Origin: Sapria himalayana
Taxonomy: Eukaryota; Streptophyta; Magnoliopsida; Malpighiales; Rafflesiaceae
Assembly: GCA_029783825.1 (NCBI GenBank)
Contig: JAREIK010000375.1
Coordinates: forward strand, 526,581-590,580
Direction of reading: 5' to 3'
Length of the DNA: 64,000 nt
Part shown: positions 52,601-64,000 of the stretch, piece by piece
Layout: every line of letters starts with the position of its first letter
How positions within the stretch are numbered: position 1 is the first letter of the stretch
The notes under the pieces: model-generated
The model's input: the letters and a program-made list of their open reading frames with translations, nothing else
Database searches by the model: none
What the model was told of the DNA's origin: nothing
Position numbers and translations under genes: made by a program

Positions 52601-53228
52601 CATATGAAATACCTTAAATTCATCCCAATAGAACTCCTTAGTATTGGCAGGCACCAACCTTCATGTTGTACCCTCCTTTTCTAGTCTATGCTTGAAAATC
52701 TTAGTAATTCCATTGAAGCACCAGAAAGAAATCTATTCCAAAAATTACAAAAGAATATTAAATGTTAAATCTCATATGAAAATAAATTATCTTGTATAGC
52801 AACCAACCAAAAAACAATAAGTGGCATAATAAACATTTTAAGCATACGTGGTCTCCCTATCAACTGTTCTATATTCTTTCTCTATGTGATACCACGTGTG
52901 GTTGATGACCTGGCTAGTGCTGATGTGGTAGAAGACTCCCGATCCGGCTGTGTGGCAGGTGGTGGTAAGTTCTCCACATTGAAGGTAGGTCTCAAACCTA
53001 AAGTTGGCGGGGCAGTGCTTGTAGGTAGGACGGCTGGTGCAGATAGTTTAGTTGCCCCTCAACCTCCAGAATTAACTCTGCTCCTTGCTGAATGGCCACC
53101 TCCCATACCTTTAATGAACATAAATACAAAATAACACATTTATAATGTACATGCCTACGGTGGATACATACATATGCAAGAAAAAAATACTAGTAATTGA
53201 AAACAATATTATAAATATATTCATAAGG

Positions 53229-56200
53229 TCACAATAATATAAAGGCTTTAATCTTCAATATTGTCACATTATTATCATTATCATCTATTTCTTCATATTC
53301 TTCATCTGACTCTATTTCTAGTTCTACCTCCTCATTTTCTTGAAGTTCTATATCCTCAATGTCTACAAAAGGATAACTATGATCAACTAATGATTTAGGT
53401 TCTATGACTGCTACAATACAAAATAAAGGGTTTTGATTGCATCCTCTTGAAATGCTCTTGCATTTAATAGCAAAATTTTTGATGTCTCGGCTACTTCCAT
53501 AACTTCTCGAACTTTTATCTTGTAAACAACCCACCAATTACCCATGTTTTTTCTTGTGATTGGATAATATGCATAATAGACCTGCATTGCTTGTTCCACA
53601 AGAATAAATGGTTCATATCTATTGAATCTTCTTGTGAGGTTCACATCAACAAGCTTATACTCAGGGCGACTTCTTGTACCTATACTTGGTGTTGGATCAA
53701 ACCACTGACAATTGAATAACATGACTGTCTTCCGTAGTAATGCAGGGTATTCCAATTGTAAAACCTCCATTAGTTGACCATAAAAGTCCAATTCTATTGC
53801 ACTAAAATTAGATCTATTTATGCACACTCCACTATTCATGGTTGCTTTATTTGATCCATGTCCCAAAGTGTGAAACTTATATCCATTCACATAATATCTA
53901 GGAAACACCTTAACACCTCATAAAGGTCCTTTTGCAATGTCCTTTATGAATTGGCTGGAGATATTCGAAATCGGATCATGAGCCAATAAAAAAATTGAAA
54001 GTTATAAGAATAATGGGTAATTAAATTCAACAATATATATATATATATATAGAGTTGAATTTTTATTACTCATATGTGCCTCAAACCAAGATGCAGAGTC
54101 TTTATCAAGTTTAGCATCAACTTCAGCTTCTTCAACATATGGTTGATGTTCTCTTAATCTAGCACCAAATAGTCTATAGCAAATGACCATTAGTTTCAGC
54201 AATTACATAAACAATTTTGCATATATAAATTAGTTTTCAATCATTTATTTAAGAAATTTAAATACTTACTAAATATAGGGCTTTACTTCTTCACGATTCA
54301 ATAGAATATATGTGCGAGCTCCATGATATTCATTCGAAGTAAGATATCGAAATTTTTCCTTGCCAAATGGTCTACCCCCATGATTAAATATGGAAAGCAT
54401 CCCCTCATGTTCTTGAGTTTCATCTCTATCAATGACAATTAGATTTCGTGGCATTCTCGATATCTTGTATAGACATATGGCTCAAAATAATGAGCACAAA
54501 ATGAAGATGTCTCCTCAACCAAATATGTATTGCATATAGAACCTTCGACTTTTGCTTTATTGCGCACATTATTTTTCAACCTTCAAAGGTACCTAAAGAT
54601 AATCTTGTCAAGCTACATAAAATATTATGTCATTTTAAATTAGATTTACATATCAATTTCATATGAGTTATTTTTTGTGCTAACCTCTCAAATGGGTACA
54701 TTCATTGGTATTGAAGAAGACCTGCTATCCTTGTTTAATATGGAAAATGAATGGGGAGATGCTCCATACAATCAAAAAAACTTGAAGGTAATATATGCTC
54801 AAGCCTAAATATAATTATAGGAATTTCATCTTCAAGTCGCCTCATGTCTTCCACTATTATTACTATAGATGTAAGGTCTTTAAAAAAGTTAATCATCTCA
54901 GTCAAAGATTACCACACATTCTCTGGCATTAGTTCACAAAATGCTATTGGAATTAGCCTTTGCATAAACACATGGTAATCATGGTTTTTCATTCCAAATA
55001 ATTTGAGCTTATTCATATCAACACATATTGCCATGTTCGAGGCATACCCGTCAAGAAATCGAAGTTCTTTCAACCATTCACATAATTTTTTTTCCTAACT
55101 TATCCAAAGTATAAGTAGCTTTTGGATATTTACCTATGCTCTCATTTTGGTGCAACTCTACTCGTCGACAAAACTCTTTTATTCCAGACCTAAACTTTGC
55201 TTTGTCTTTTGTTTTTCCTTCAACATTCATAACAGTATTAAAGACATTATCTAAGACATTTTTTTCAATATGCATGACATCTAGATTATGTCGAATGAGA
55301 TTTGTACTCCAATAAGGTAAATCCCAAAGATTCTTTTTTATTCCATCCACAATCGTAACTCTTGAAAATGAAAGCATTCGTGGACTCAGTATCAGTTTCT
55401 ATCACTTTCTTCAACCCTAATTGCTCTATTTGCACTAATATTTCCTCTCTTTGATCACACATGTGGTTCAACTTTTCCCACTATTTTACCCTTCAAAAAA
55501 GAATTTTTATTCCTTCGAAATTGAAAATGTCTTGGTAAGAACTTATGATGATTGTCAAACCATGATGTCTTGAACCCTTTACTCAATGTAAATGCATATT
55601 ATCTTCCATGCAATGAGAATAAACAAACTTCCATGTAGTACTCCATCCTGACAACATTGAGTATACGAAAAAACAACTAATTTTCCACATTAGAGCAGCC
55701 TTCATTTGAAAATTCTGCTTCCTTGAAATGTCATATGTACATACCCCCACCTCCCACAATGTTTTCAACTATTAAATTAAAGGTTGTAAGAAAACATCCA
55801 ACTTTCCCTTTGGATTCTTTGTCCCTGGCACAATTATAGATAAAAACATATATTAATCTTTAATGCACATCCATGAGGGCAAATTGTATGGCATCAATAT
55901 AACCAGCCATGAAAAATATTGTTGTTCGGATTGACCAAATGGATTAAAGCCATCAGTGGAAAGACCCAGTCGAACATTTTGACTTACAGGTACAAAATCA
56001 GGATGAGTTTGATTGAAATATTTCCAAGCTTCAGAGTCTAAAAAATGATGCAGAACACCATCTTCGAACTCATGCTCAGCAATCAACCTCATTTCTTTAG
56101 CTGTGGCATTAGATGCAAAAAATCTCTATAATCGAGGAGCCAAGGGAAAGTAGTACATTTTTTATAAGGAATATTTGTTTTCTGCATATGAGATCCATGC

Positions 56201-56970
56201 ATTGGTCTCCTGAAATGGGTATGGTGACAAAACTTGCAACTTGCAAGTTCACTATCTTCACCTCTGTACATCATGCAACCATTAATGCAACAATGAATCG
56301 TTTCTACTGGTAGACCCAAACCCTGAACTAATTTTTTGGTGCTATAGAAGCTATCAATCATCACATTGTCCGGTTGTAGTAACTTGGATATCAATTGAAA
56401 AAAATCATAATAAGCATGTTAACATAAACAGTGTTTAGATTTAATGTTCAATCACAATAGCAGATAACTTTGAATGATATCTATTGCCAGGCCAGATCTC
56501 CTAATCAGTTGCATTCAGTATTTCAAATAATTTTGCAGCTGTCGGGATTGGGTCCTCTTCAATGACATTAGGACTAAAGGAAGGGCGGCAACATCAATTA
56601 GCATTGTATCAAAAGCATTGTATGGTTGGGGATTGACAAATCTTAAGTCTATGACTTCATTGAAATTGACATCGAATTCCCTAGTATCTTACTCGATAGG
56701 CTTACCATGTAGATACCAATTATAATATTCATGGACAAATCCATACTGTGCTAGATGATAACTCATAGTATCCACCTCTTGAAAATTTTAAATCTGACAC
56801 TTATGATGATTGCATGGACCCTAGATTCTACTCAGGTCCATCAATTCTGGGTGACTCAGTGAAAAATTAATGAATCCCTCGATGCCATTTCTAACTTCAT
56901 AGTAAAAGCACCATCTTTCATCTGATAATCAATCCACTATGAATTTGGTCATATTTTCTCTAATGTCCAT
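53229..56970 (-). pseudogene. TNP2-like CACTA transposase pseudogene, unit 3
   Basis: This is a full-span but broken CACTA transposase, more diverged from units 1 and 2 than they are from each other. On minus from ATG 56970: Transpos_assoc (to about 56740; GIEGFINFSLSHPELMD, YHLAQYGFV), with stops at expected Gln positions; a KLSAIV-type segment (about 56470); Transposase_21 (56394-55560; FYSTKKLVQGLGLPVE, CCINGCMMYRG, HEFEDG, NVRLGLSTDGFNPFGQS, NLPSWMCIKD); the conserved RHNLDVMHIEKNVLDN segment (about 55310-55260); DUF4218 (about 54850-54270; SSFFDCMEHLPIH, MYPFER, LLNREEVKPYI); a 54202-54002 segment; DUF4216 (53908-53560; YYVNGYKFHT, NSGVCINRSN, NCQWFDPT, EPFILVEQAMQVYY); and an acidic tail to 53229. 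A frameshift lies near 56170 and a TAG replaces a likely Gln at about 56130. Confidence 0.9.
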
Positions 56971-58500
56971 ATGTAGTCCTATATTTATGCCTACATTAAT
57001 TCAAGAATCCAACAATAAAATTTTTAAGCTACATATAAAAATAAATGGAAAAAAAATTTTGCTTGCAACCTTATCAAATAATTAAAATATAACATATATG
57101 TAAAACAAACAATAACCTAATTAAAAAAATATAATCTAATATGCTTTAAAAGAACAAATCATTAAACTTTGTATGGTTGAACCTTTAACAACTTATAATT
57201 TGATTTGAATTCAAGATATATAATATAACTTCATTTTGTAATCATACATACATATTAACCTGATTTCAACATGTCATTTAATACAAATAAAGTTGCCATT
57301 GATACAATGGTGTAGTTTAATTTTTAGTCCATGTAGTAAAAACTTAAAATGAAATACTTTCATGCATACAACTAATTATCAAAAGCTAAACACATAAACT
57401 AGTCACAATGTATCAATGCTAACTTCAATTAAGGGTTCTATCCATAAGTCCCTTCCTCTCAAGAATTAATTAAGCTACATGAAGGAGAGAAAAATCGGTT
57501 TGATAATGTTTCTTGCCTCAATACTGAGGTAGAAGATTTAAAAAGAAGAACAACAAACCAGCAAAATAATCATCAACCAGGTCAGAGTTAGACATCAATC
57601 ATTCTGGTAACAACCCAATTCGTGCTATGATTTCAGTTAGCGCTGGAGTTTTTGCAAGCAAAGCACCAGACTTTTCTGAGCAAAATAGAAGAAAATGAGG
57701 GTGGTGCTGCTGATGGTGGTGATTGAAGATGATGGTGATGGATGGTGGTGGGGTGATGATGGTTGGCAGTTATGGTTAGCAATTACATTGGAGTGGAATG
57801 GCTTGGGAAATTTAGGCTACTATCTAAAAAAACTGAAGAGAATAAGATTTAAAGTTTAGTTTAAAGTGACTTAGAAGATTTCACAAAAAAATAAAATAAA
57901 GTGATTTAGGGAACCTCAAAATGATGAAGTTGTGGATCTAAAATAAAAAGGGCATTATTTGGAAAAAGTAATGATACCAAAGTTATATTAAAAATATAAA
58001 TATGGTCTATGGCATGCTGTATAATTATTTCCATTTATATTTTGTAAATAGAAATAATATGGTCTATAAAAAAATTTTACATTTTGTTATAAAGATTTTA
58101 TTTTTTAGTAATACTTTTATATTTATTTAATATATGTTTTATTGTTATTATTTTCATATTTATTATATTATATAATTATTATTTTATAAATAATTTTTTA
58201 ACAAAAAAAAAAGTACTAACTATTATAATACATTACACAAAAGTTATCATAGATTTACTTCCGTTGTTACAAAAAAAAAGTTAACAACCAAAGTTTAAAT
58301 GATTAAATAAATATAAAATATTTTTAAATTCATTTAATTAATGTTCCGTTAATTGTACGGAAAAAAATTATAACCAAATGAGAAAACAAATATTAATAAA
58401 TAACCTAAAATATTTTAAAATTATTAATTAACTGAAAATTTTATCATGCTATTCTTGAATCAAAGCAATATTCATAAAAATATAAAAAACTAAACATTTG
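56971..58500. other. 5' region of the unit 3 CACTA element
   Basis: The sequence lies between the unit 3 transposase and the right-hand subterminal repeats, read on minus as upstream DNA. A catcaccatc-type trinucleotide stretch occurs at about 57690-57760 (complement of gatggtggt). The rest is AT-rich. It probably contains the promoter and leader of the former transposase, but no specific promoter element can be assigned. Confidence 0.5.
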
Positions 58501-58853
58501 CTAAATTAGTAACAAAATAAAATTTTGTTGTAAATTTAGTGACGGAACCAAATTCCATCACTAAATTATCGATGGAACTAAGATCCGTCACTATTCCAAA
58601 CATAATTTTGTTAGCTAAAATTCTAAAGTTCTATAAGGACGGAACTGATAATCCATAGATAATATAATAATGTAACTGATAATTCATCGCTATCTAATAG
58701 CTCCCACCAACTTACTTCCTTATTGTGGTGACGAAATATTTTTCATCTATAAATCAATTGATAAGTTTTTTCCATCATGAATCCATCACAAATTTGTAAC
58801 GGATAAAGTCCGTTGCTAAAATCTATCACTAAATTGGTTATTTTTTTGTAATA
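58500..58853. repeat. Right terminal and subterminal repeats of the composite CACTA block
   Basis: Repeated words include ccatcactaaat, gacggaac, gtcactaaa and cgttgctaaaatc, a motif family like the tcgctaaat of 48110-49130. The edge reads ttatttttttgtaata, whose complement (ATTACAAAAAAA) matches the left edge at 33901 over 12 bases. GATA-type units start within about 20 bases of the edge. Confidence 0.7.
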
Positions 58854-59747
58854 GACAGTCAAACAAATAGTCAAAAAGAAAGATAGACTAATAGATAGAT
58901 AGATATATTGATATAATGATTGATAGACATATTGATTAACTAATTGATAGATAGATTGATAAAGATATGGATAGACAAATTGATAGATAGATTGATAGTC
59001 ATATAGATAGATAGATTGAATGATATAAAGATAGAGAGATCAGAAGAAAAACAGATAGAGAGAAAAAGATATCGACAGGTTATTAGAAAGATAAATTGAT
59101 TAATAGATAGACATATAGACAGATAGATAGATAGATAGATTGATTGATAGATTGATAGAAAGATATATAGAAAATACAAATAGATATACAGATAGATAGA
59201 AATATAGATATATAGATATTTAGATAGATTAGATAGCTAGATAAATAGAAACAAAGATAATTAGATAGATAGATAGATAGACATATAGATACATAGATAG
59301 ATAGACAAATAGATATGCAGAAAGATTTATAAATATATAGATAGATAGATAGATAGACAATTAGATTGATATATATAAAGACATAGATAAATAGATAGAT
59401 AGATAAATAGATAGATATATAGATAGATAGATAGATAAAAAGATAGATATATAGATAGATTGATAAATAGAAAGTCAAATAGAAAGACAAATAGACAAAT
59501 AGATAGATAGATATTCAGATAAATAGACAAACAGATAGATAGATATAGATAGATAGATATAGATAGAGAGATAGATAAAAAAATAGATAGACATATAGAT
59601 AGTTAGATAGATAGATAGATTGACAATTAAATAGACAGACAGATAGATAGATAGATAGATAGAAACATAGATATAAAAATAGATAGAGAAATAGATAGAT
59701 AGATAGACAGAAAGATAGACAGATAGATAGATAGATAAATAGAAATA

Positions 59748-59754
<7 letters not shown>

Positions 59755-59779
<25 letters not shown>
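59755..59779. repeat. (CA)n run inside the GATA array
   Basis: About twelve CA units are embedded in GATA-type sequence and preceded by two diverged acatac units. Confidence 0.9.
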
Positions 59780-60430
59780 GATAGATAGATAGATAGATAT
59801 ATAGATAAATAGATAGATAAATAGAAAGATAGATAGTGAGATAGATAGACATATAGATAGATAGAAATATATATACATAAATAGATAAATAAAGAGATAG
59901 ATAGGTAGGTAGGTAGATAAAAAGATAGATAGACAGAGTGGAAAATAGATAGAAAAAAAGTAATATACAAACAGATTGATAGATATATGGACAAACATAC
60001 ACTTAATTAGACATACAGATAAAAAGATAGACAGAAAAATAGATAGATACACAGATACATAGACCGATAAATAGTTGAATTAATAGGAAGATTGATAAAC
60101 AAATTCATAGATAGATTGATAGGACAAATTGTTAAGGATATTGATAGACTAATAGATAATTGATTTATAGAAACAAAGATAGATAGATCAATAGATAGAT
60201 AATAGAGAGAAGGATCGATAAATTCTTGGACAAAATAAACAAATATATAGACACAAAATATAGATAGATACATAGATAAATAAAAGCCGAGACAGACAGA
60301 TAGATAGATAGATAAATAGATCGACAGACTAGATAGGAAGATAGAAAGATAGATAGATAGAAAATATATTTAAGACATATAGATTGAAATATAGACAAAT
60401 AATAGATAGAAAGATAGACAGATATATATA

Positions 60431-60432
<2 letters not shown>

Positions 60433-60469
<37 letters not shown>
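60433..60469. repeat. (TA)n run inside the GATA array
   Basis: About 37 bases of TA alternation are flanked by GATA-type units. A single C at 60432 separates it from a shorter TA run. Confidence 0.9.
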
Positions 60470-60474
<5 letters not shown>

Positions 60475-60689
60475 TACAGACAATATATAAATAAATAGAT
60501 AGATAGACAGAAAAAAAGACAGATAGATACAGTGATAGATAAATAGATTGATAGATTGATATACATATAGATAGATAGATAAATATATAGATAACTATAA
60601 ATATTGAAAGATATATAGATAGACAGATAGATAGATAAAAAAATAGAAAGACAGATAGACAAATAGATTGATAAATAGATAGATTGATA

Positions 60690-60692
<3 letters not shown>

Positions 60693-60731
<39 letters not shown>
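60693..60731. repeat. (AT)n run inside the GATA array
   Basis: About 39 bases of AT alternation lie within GATA-type sequence. Confidence 0.9.
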
Positions 60732-60733
<2 letters not shown>

Positions 60734-63700
60734 TTGATTGATAGACACATATATAGAATAATATATAGATATATAGATATATAGATAAATAGATAGAAAA
60801 ACATATCTATACATATAAAGATAGACAAAATGATAAATAGACAAATAGAAAGATAGCTAGACAGATAGACACAGAGATAGATAGATAGGTAGATAGATAG
60901 AAAGAATGATAGATAGGCAAATAAATAGGTAAATAGATAATTAGATAGATAGAAAGATAAAGAAATAGACAGATGGTAAGACAAATAGATAGACATAGAG
61001 GCATATATATAGATAAACACACAAATAGATAGATAGATAGACTGTTAGAACGATATGAAAAAAGAAAGACAAATAAATAGATAGATTGATAGTTAAATTT
61101 ATATAAAAGAGATAGATAGTTATTTAGATAGATAGATGCACGGATTGATAGAAAGATTGATAGATTTATTGATAAATAGATAGATAGATAGATGGATCGA
61201 TCGATAGATTGACATATAGATTGATAAATAGACATATAGATATACATTTAGATAGACATATTTATAGACATATATATAGATATATAGATAGACAAACAGA
61301 TAAATAGATATATAGATAGATACACAGATAGTTAGACATAATGATAAACAGACAGTCAGATAGAAATATAAATATATAGATAGATTAAAAAATATATAGA
61401 CAGACAAATAGATAGATAGATAGATATATATATATATATATATATATAGACAGATAAATAGATAGACAGATAGATAGACAAAAAGACTGATAGATATACA
61501 AATAGATAGATAGATAGATAGATATACAAATAGATAAATACCTAGATAGACATGCAAAAATATAGATAGATATATAGATTGGTTGATAGATTCAATGGTA
61601 GATTGATAGATAAACAGATCGATAAACAAATAATTAGATAGATAGGTAAAAAAATATATAGATAAATAGATATATAGATAGAAAATAAATATACAAATTG
61701 ATAGATAGATAGATAGACAAACAAACAAATAGATAAACAGTAAGACTAACAGATAGATAGAAAGATATATAGACAAACAGATAGATAGTTAGATAGACAA
61801 ATTGAAAGATATATAGAAAGAAAGATAGATAAACAAATAATAGTGATATTGTAGATAGATTTTAAAAAAATAGATAGACACATAGATTTACAGATAGATA
61901 AACATATGATAGGAATTGATTGATGAACAAATTCATACATACTAGATGACATAATAGAATGATAGATAGATAATAGATTTATTAAGGAAACATAGTAAAA
62001 TTGATTGATTGGTATATACATAGATATATCCATAGATTATTAGATAGATAGATAAATAGTTAAATAGAAAGATAAATAGATAGATAAATAGATAGATAAA
62101 TAGATAGATAAATAGATAGATAAATAGATAGTTAGAGAAATATATATATAGATAGATATACAAATAGAAAGATAGATTCATAGATAGATAGACAGACATA
62201 TAGATAAATAGACAAATAGATAGACATAAAGATAGATAAAAATTTAGACAAATAAATAGATTGATAAATAAATAGACACATAATATAAAGATAGGTAGAT
62301 AGAGATAGATGGACAGATAGATTGGAACATAGATAGACAAATATTGATTGTTAGATAGACTTATATATCGATAGATATATACACAGATAAATAGACAAAT
62401 AGATAGACAAAAAATAGACAGACAAATAGATAGACAAATAGATAGATAAATAGATAAAGAGATAGAAAGACAAATTGATAGATAGATAAATAGACTTATG
62501 AGATAGACAAATAGATAAATAGATAGATATATATTTAGAGAAATAGATGATTTATAGATAGACATATAGATAGATAGATAGATACATACATACATACATA
62601 GATAGAAATATAGATAGAGAAATAGATAAATAAAGAGATAAACAAATAGATTGATTGATAAATTGACAGATAGATAAATAAAATAGTCAAATATATATAG
62701 ATAGATAGATAGATTAACATAAACATAAATAGTAGATAGATAGATAGAAAGTAAGATTTACAGATCGATATAGAGATAGACAGACAGATAGTTAGACAGA
62801 CAGATAGATAGATAAACAAGTAGAAAGATAGAAAAATACTTAGATAGATAGACAATTAGATTGATAGATTGAACGAATGATTGATAGACATATATATATA
62901 TATATATATATATAATAGAGAGATAGATGGATAGACATATAGATATAAAGAAAGATAAAACATAGATAGATAGTTAGATAAATAGATAAATAGGTAGAAT
63001 ACATAGACCAATAGATAGATTTATAGATACATTTTGATATAAAAATAGATAGATACACAAACAGATTAATAGATAAATAGATATGAATATAAATAGAAAG
63101 ATAGTTAGATAGATATATTGAGAGATAGACAGATTGATAGATAAAATTATTGACAATTAGATAAAGACATAGATAGACTAATAGATAGATATATAGATAG
63201 ATAGATAGCCAAATTAATAGTTAGATAGATTGATTGAAAAATTTATAAACAAATAGATAGATAGACACATAGAAAGACAGACAGATAGACCGATAAATTA
63301 CAGATAGATAGACAAATATATAGGTATAAAGATATATAGATAGAAAGACATATATATAGACGAATATTAAATATAATATAAATAGATAGATAAATTGATA
63401 TATGATAAATAGATATAGACAGATAGATATATATAAATATAGAAAAATAAATAGACAGATAAAGAGACATAGAATAGATAAATTGATAGATATATTCCGA
63501 GATAGCTTGATAGATTGAATGATAGATATTGATTGATAGACTAATTGATAGATAGATAGATAGGCAGATAGATAGACAAATAGATAGATATATAAAACAT
63601 ATTTTAAGATAAATAAATAAATAAATAGATAATCAGATTACTAGATAGATAGATTATTAAATAGATAGATTTACAAATAGATAGACAAAAGATAGACATC

Positions 63701-64000
63701 TTGATATAATGATAGATAAAACATTAGTAGATAGTTAGATAGGTAGATAGAAAGATAGATAGATATATAGATACTGATGGATATATTGATTAATTGAACG
63801 ATAGACAGATAGATAAATAGATAGAGAAAGATAGAAAGATAGATATATATAGAGATAGCTATATAGACACCTAGATAGACATAAGATAGACATATAGATA
63901 AACCAAATATACATATAGATAGAAGATAGACAGATAGATAAACATATAGATATACATATAAAAAAAAGATAGATAGATAAACAGATAAAAAATAGACAGA

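Larger units (their letters stand above)
49140..53116 (-). pseudogene. TNPA-like (Transposase_24) pseudogene, unit 3, with long internal gap
   Basis: Read on minus. A Gly/Arg start (GMGGGHSARSR, about 53110) is followed by a Pro/Thr/Ser-rich region (to about 52870, with LPTSTAPPTLGLRP). A segment near 52740-52610 carries FWCFNGITKIFKHRLEKEG and EFYWDEFKVFH. After an AT-rich gap of about 2.4 kb, the core resumes (50150-49850) with KRYGDWLCKMRIEGK, HQHWNTSEYEKKHEQ and GTRLSTHIGGFRS, matching the W-x-HW, KK and HTGG pattern of PF03004. Then come FKKMYTKKDGGFADKRS (about 49720-49660), a VYGLGSQVSVFYLE segment (about 49450) and a Glu/Gln-rich coiled-coil-like C-terminus (VEVQELQLKMNENV, about 49310). 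An 80-base duplication at 49972-50124, a poly-G tract at about 49730 and stops break it. Confidence 0.8.
33900..58853 (-). mobile_element. Composite CACTA (En/Spm-like) block with three decayed transposase units
   Basis: The block interrupts the GATA array. The left edge reads CATTACAAAAAAA. The complement of the right edge matches ATTACAAAAAAA over 12 of 12 bases, so the two edges could be a terminal inverted repeat pair. Coding remains all run on minus, giving the right edge as 5'. Three units each have a TNP2-like gene followed by a TNPA-like gene. No matching 3-base target duplication was seen (tat on the left; gac or aca on the right, depending on the exact end). The interior contains a further CACTA end at 49130, so the block is nested or rearranged and not one simple 25-kb element. 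Confidence 0.6.
58854..64000 (-). repeat. (GATA)n tetranucleotide array running off the window
   Basis: This is a degenerate 4-base-period array, GATA on +, of the same family as 32981-33899 and inverted relative to 1957-24140. It includes the word gactaatag (58886, 60146, 63176), the complement of the ctattagtc variant common in the left array. Minus-strand reading frames of up to 218 residues are the Tyr-Leu-Ser-Ile artefact. The array continues past the window end. Confidence 0.95.

Noticed and set aside
33900..58853. One intact autonomous 25-kb CACTA transposon
   Set aside because: There are three partly duplicated, broken gene pairs, an internal CACTA end at 49130 and no matching target duplication, so the block is composite and dead.
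58854..64000. Open frames of up to 218 residues on the minus strand
   Set aside because: This is the same period artefact as in the left array, read from the T-rich strand.

Overview
The window looks like nuclear, repeat-dominated DNA from a flowering plant. It is very AT-rich. The only recognisable coding remains belong to plant transposable elements: CACTA (En/Spm) DNA transposons of the TNP2/Transposase_21 type with DUF4218 and DUF4216 regions, and one Ty1/copia retrotransposon. I found no intact host gene, no tRNA or rRNA, and no prokaryotic feature. The species cannot be named from the sequence.

Layout: (1) 1-1957 is an AT-rich repeat whose second copy lies near 46.4-47.9 kb. (2) 1957-24140 is a 22-kb degenerate tetranucleotide array that reads TATC on the + strand. 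It contains older tandem duplications of about 260-300, 450 and 870 bp and recurring longer modules. (3) 24141-32980 is non-array DNA. It holds a 5'-truncated, stop-riddled copia element on + (24417-27728), AT-rich DNA, a short GC-rich island, an unrecognised exon-like stretch, and a CACTA subterminal region that ends in a clean CACTA terminus at 32980. (4) 32981-33899 is the same tetranucleotide family, but reading GATA on +, so it is inverted relative to the left array. (5) 33900-58853 is a composite CACTA block, read on the minus strand. It has three decayed transposase units, each TNP2-like then TNPA-like: unit 1 at 40122-34430, unit 2 at 44640-40540, unit 3 at 56970-49140. Units 1 and 2 are direct, diverged duplicates. 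Between units 2 and 3 lies an AT-rich segment ending in a roughly 50-bp subterminal repeat array and another CACTA terminus at 49130. (6) 58854-64000 is GATA array to the end of the window.

The arrays (about 28 kb, 44% of the window) give long uninterrupted Tyr-Leu-Ser-Ile reading frames in all three frames of the T-rich strand. This is an arithmetic result of the TATC period and not evidence of genes. All transposase and retrotransposon genes here carry premature stops and frameshifts, and many stops are what C-to-T decay of Gln, Arg or Trp codons would give. I did not find a new functional system. The most notable features are the size and internal hierarchy of the TATC/GATA array, its strand flip across the 24-33 kb segment, and CACTA termini lying exactly at array borders.
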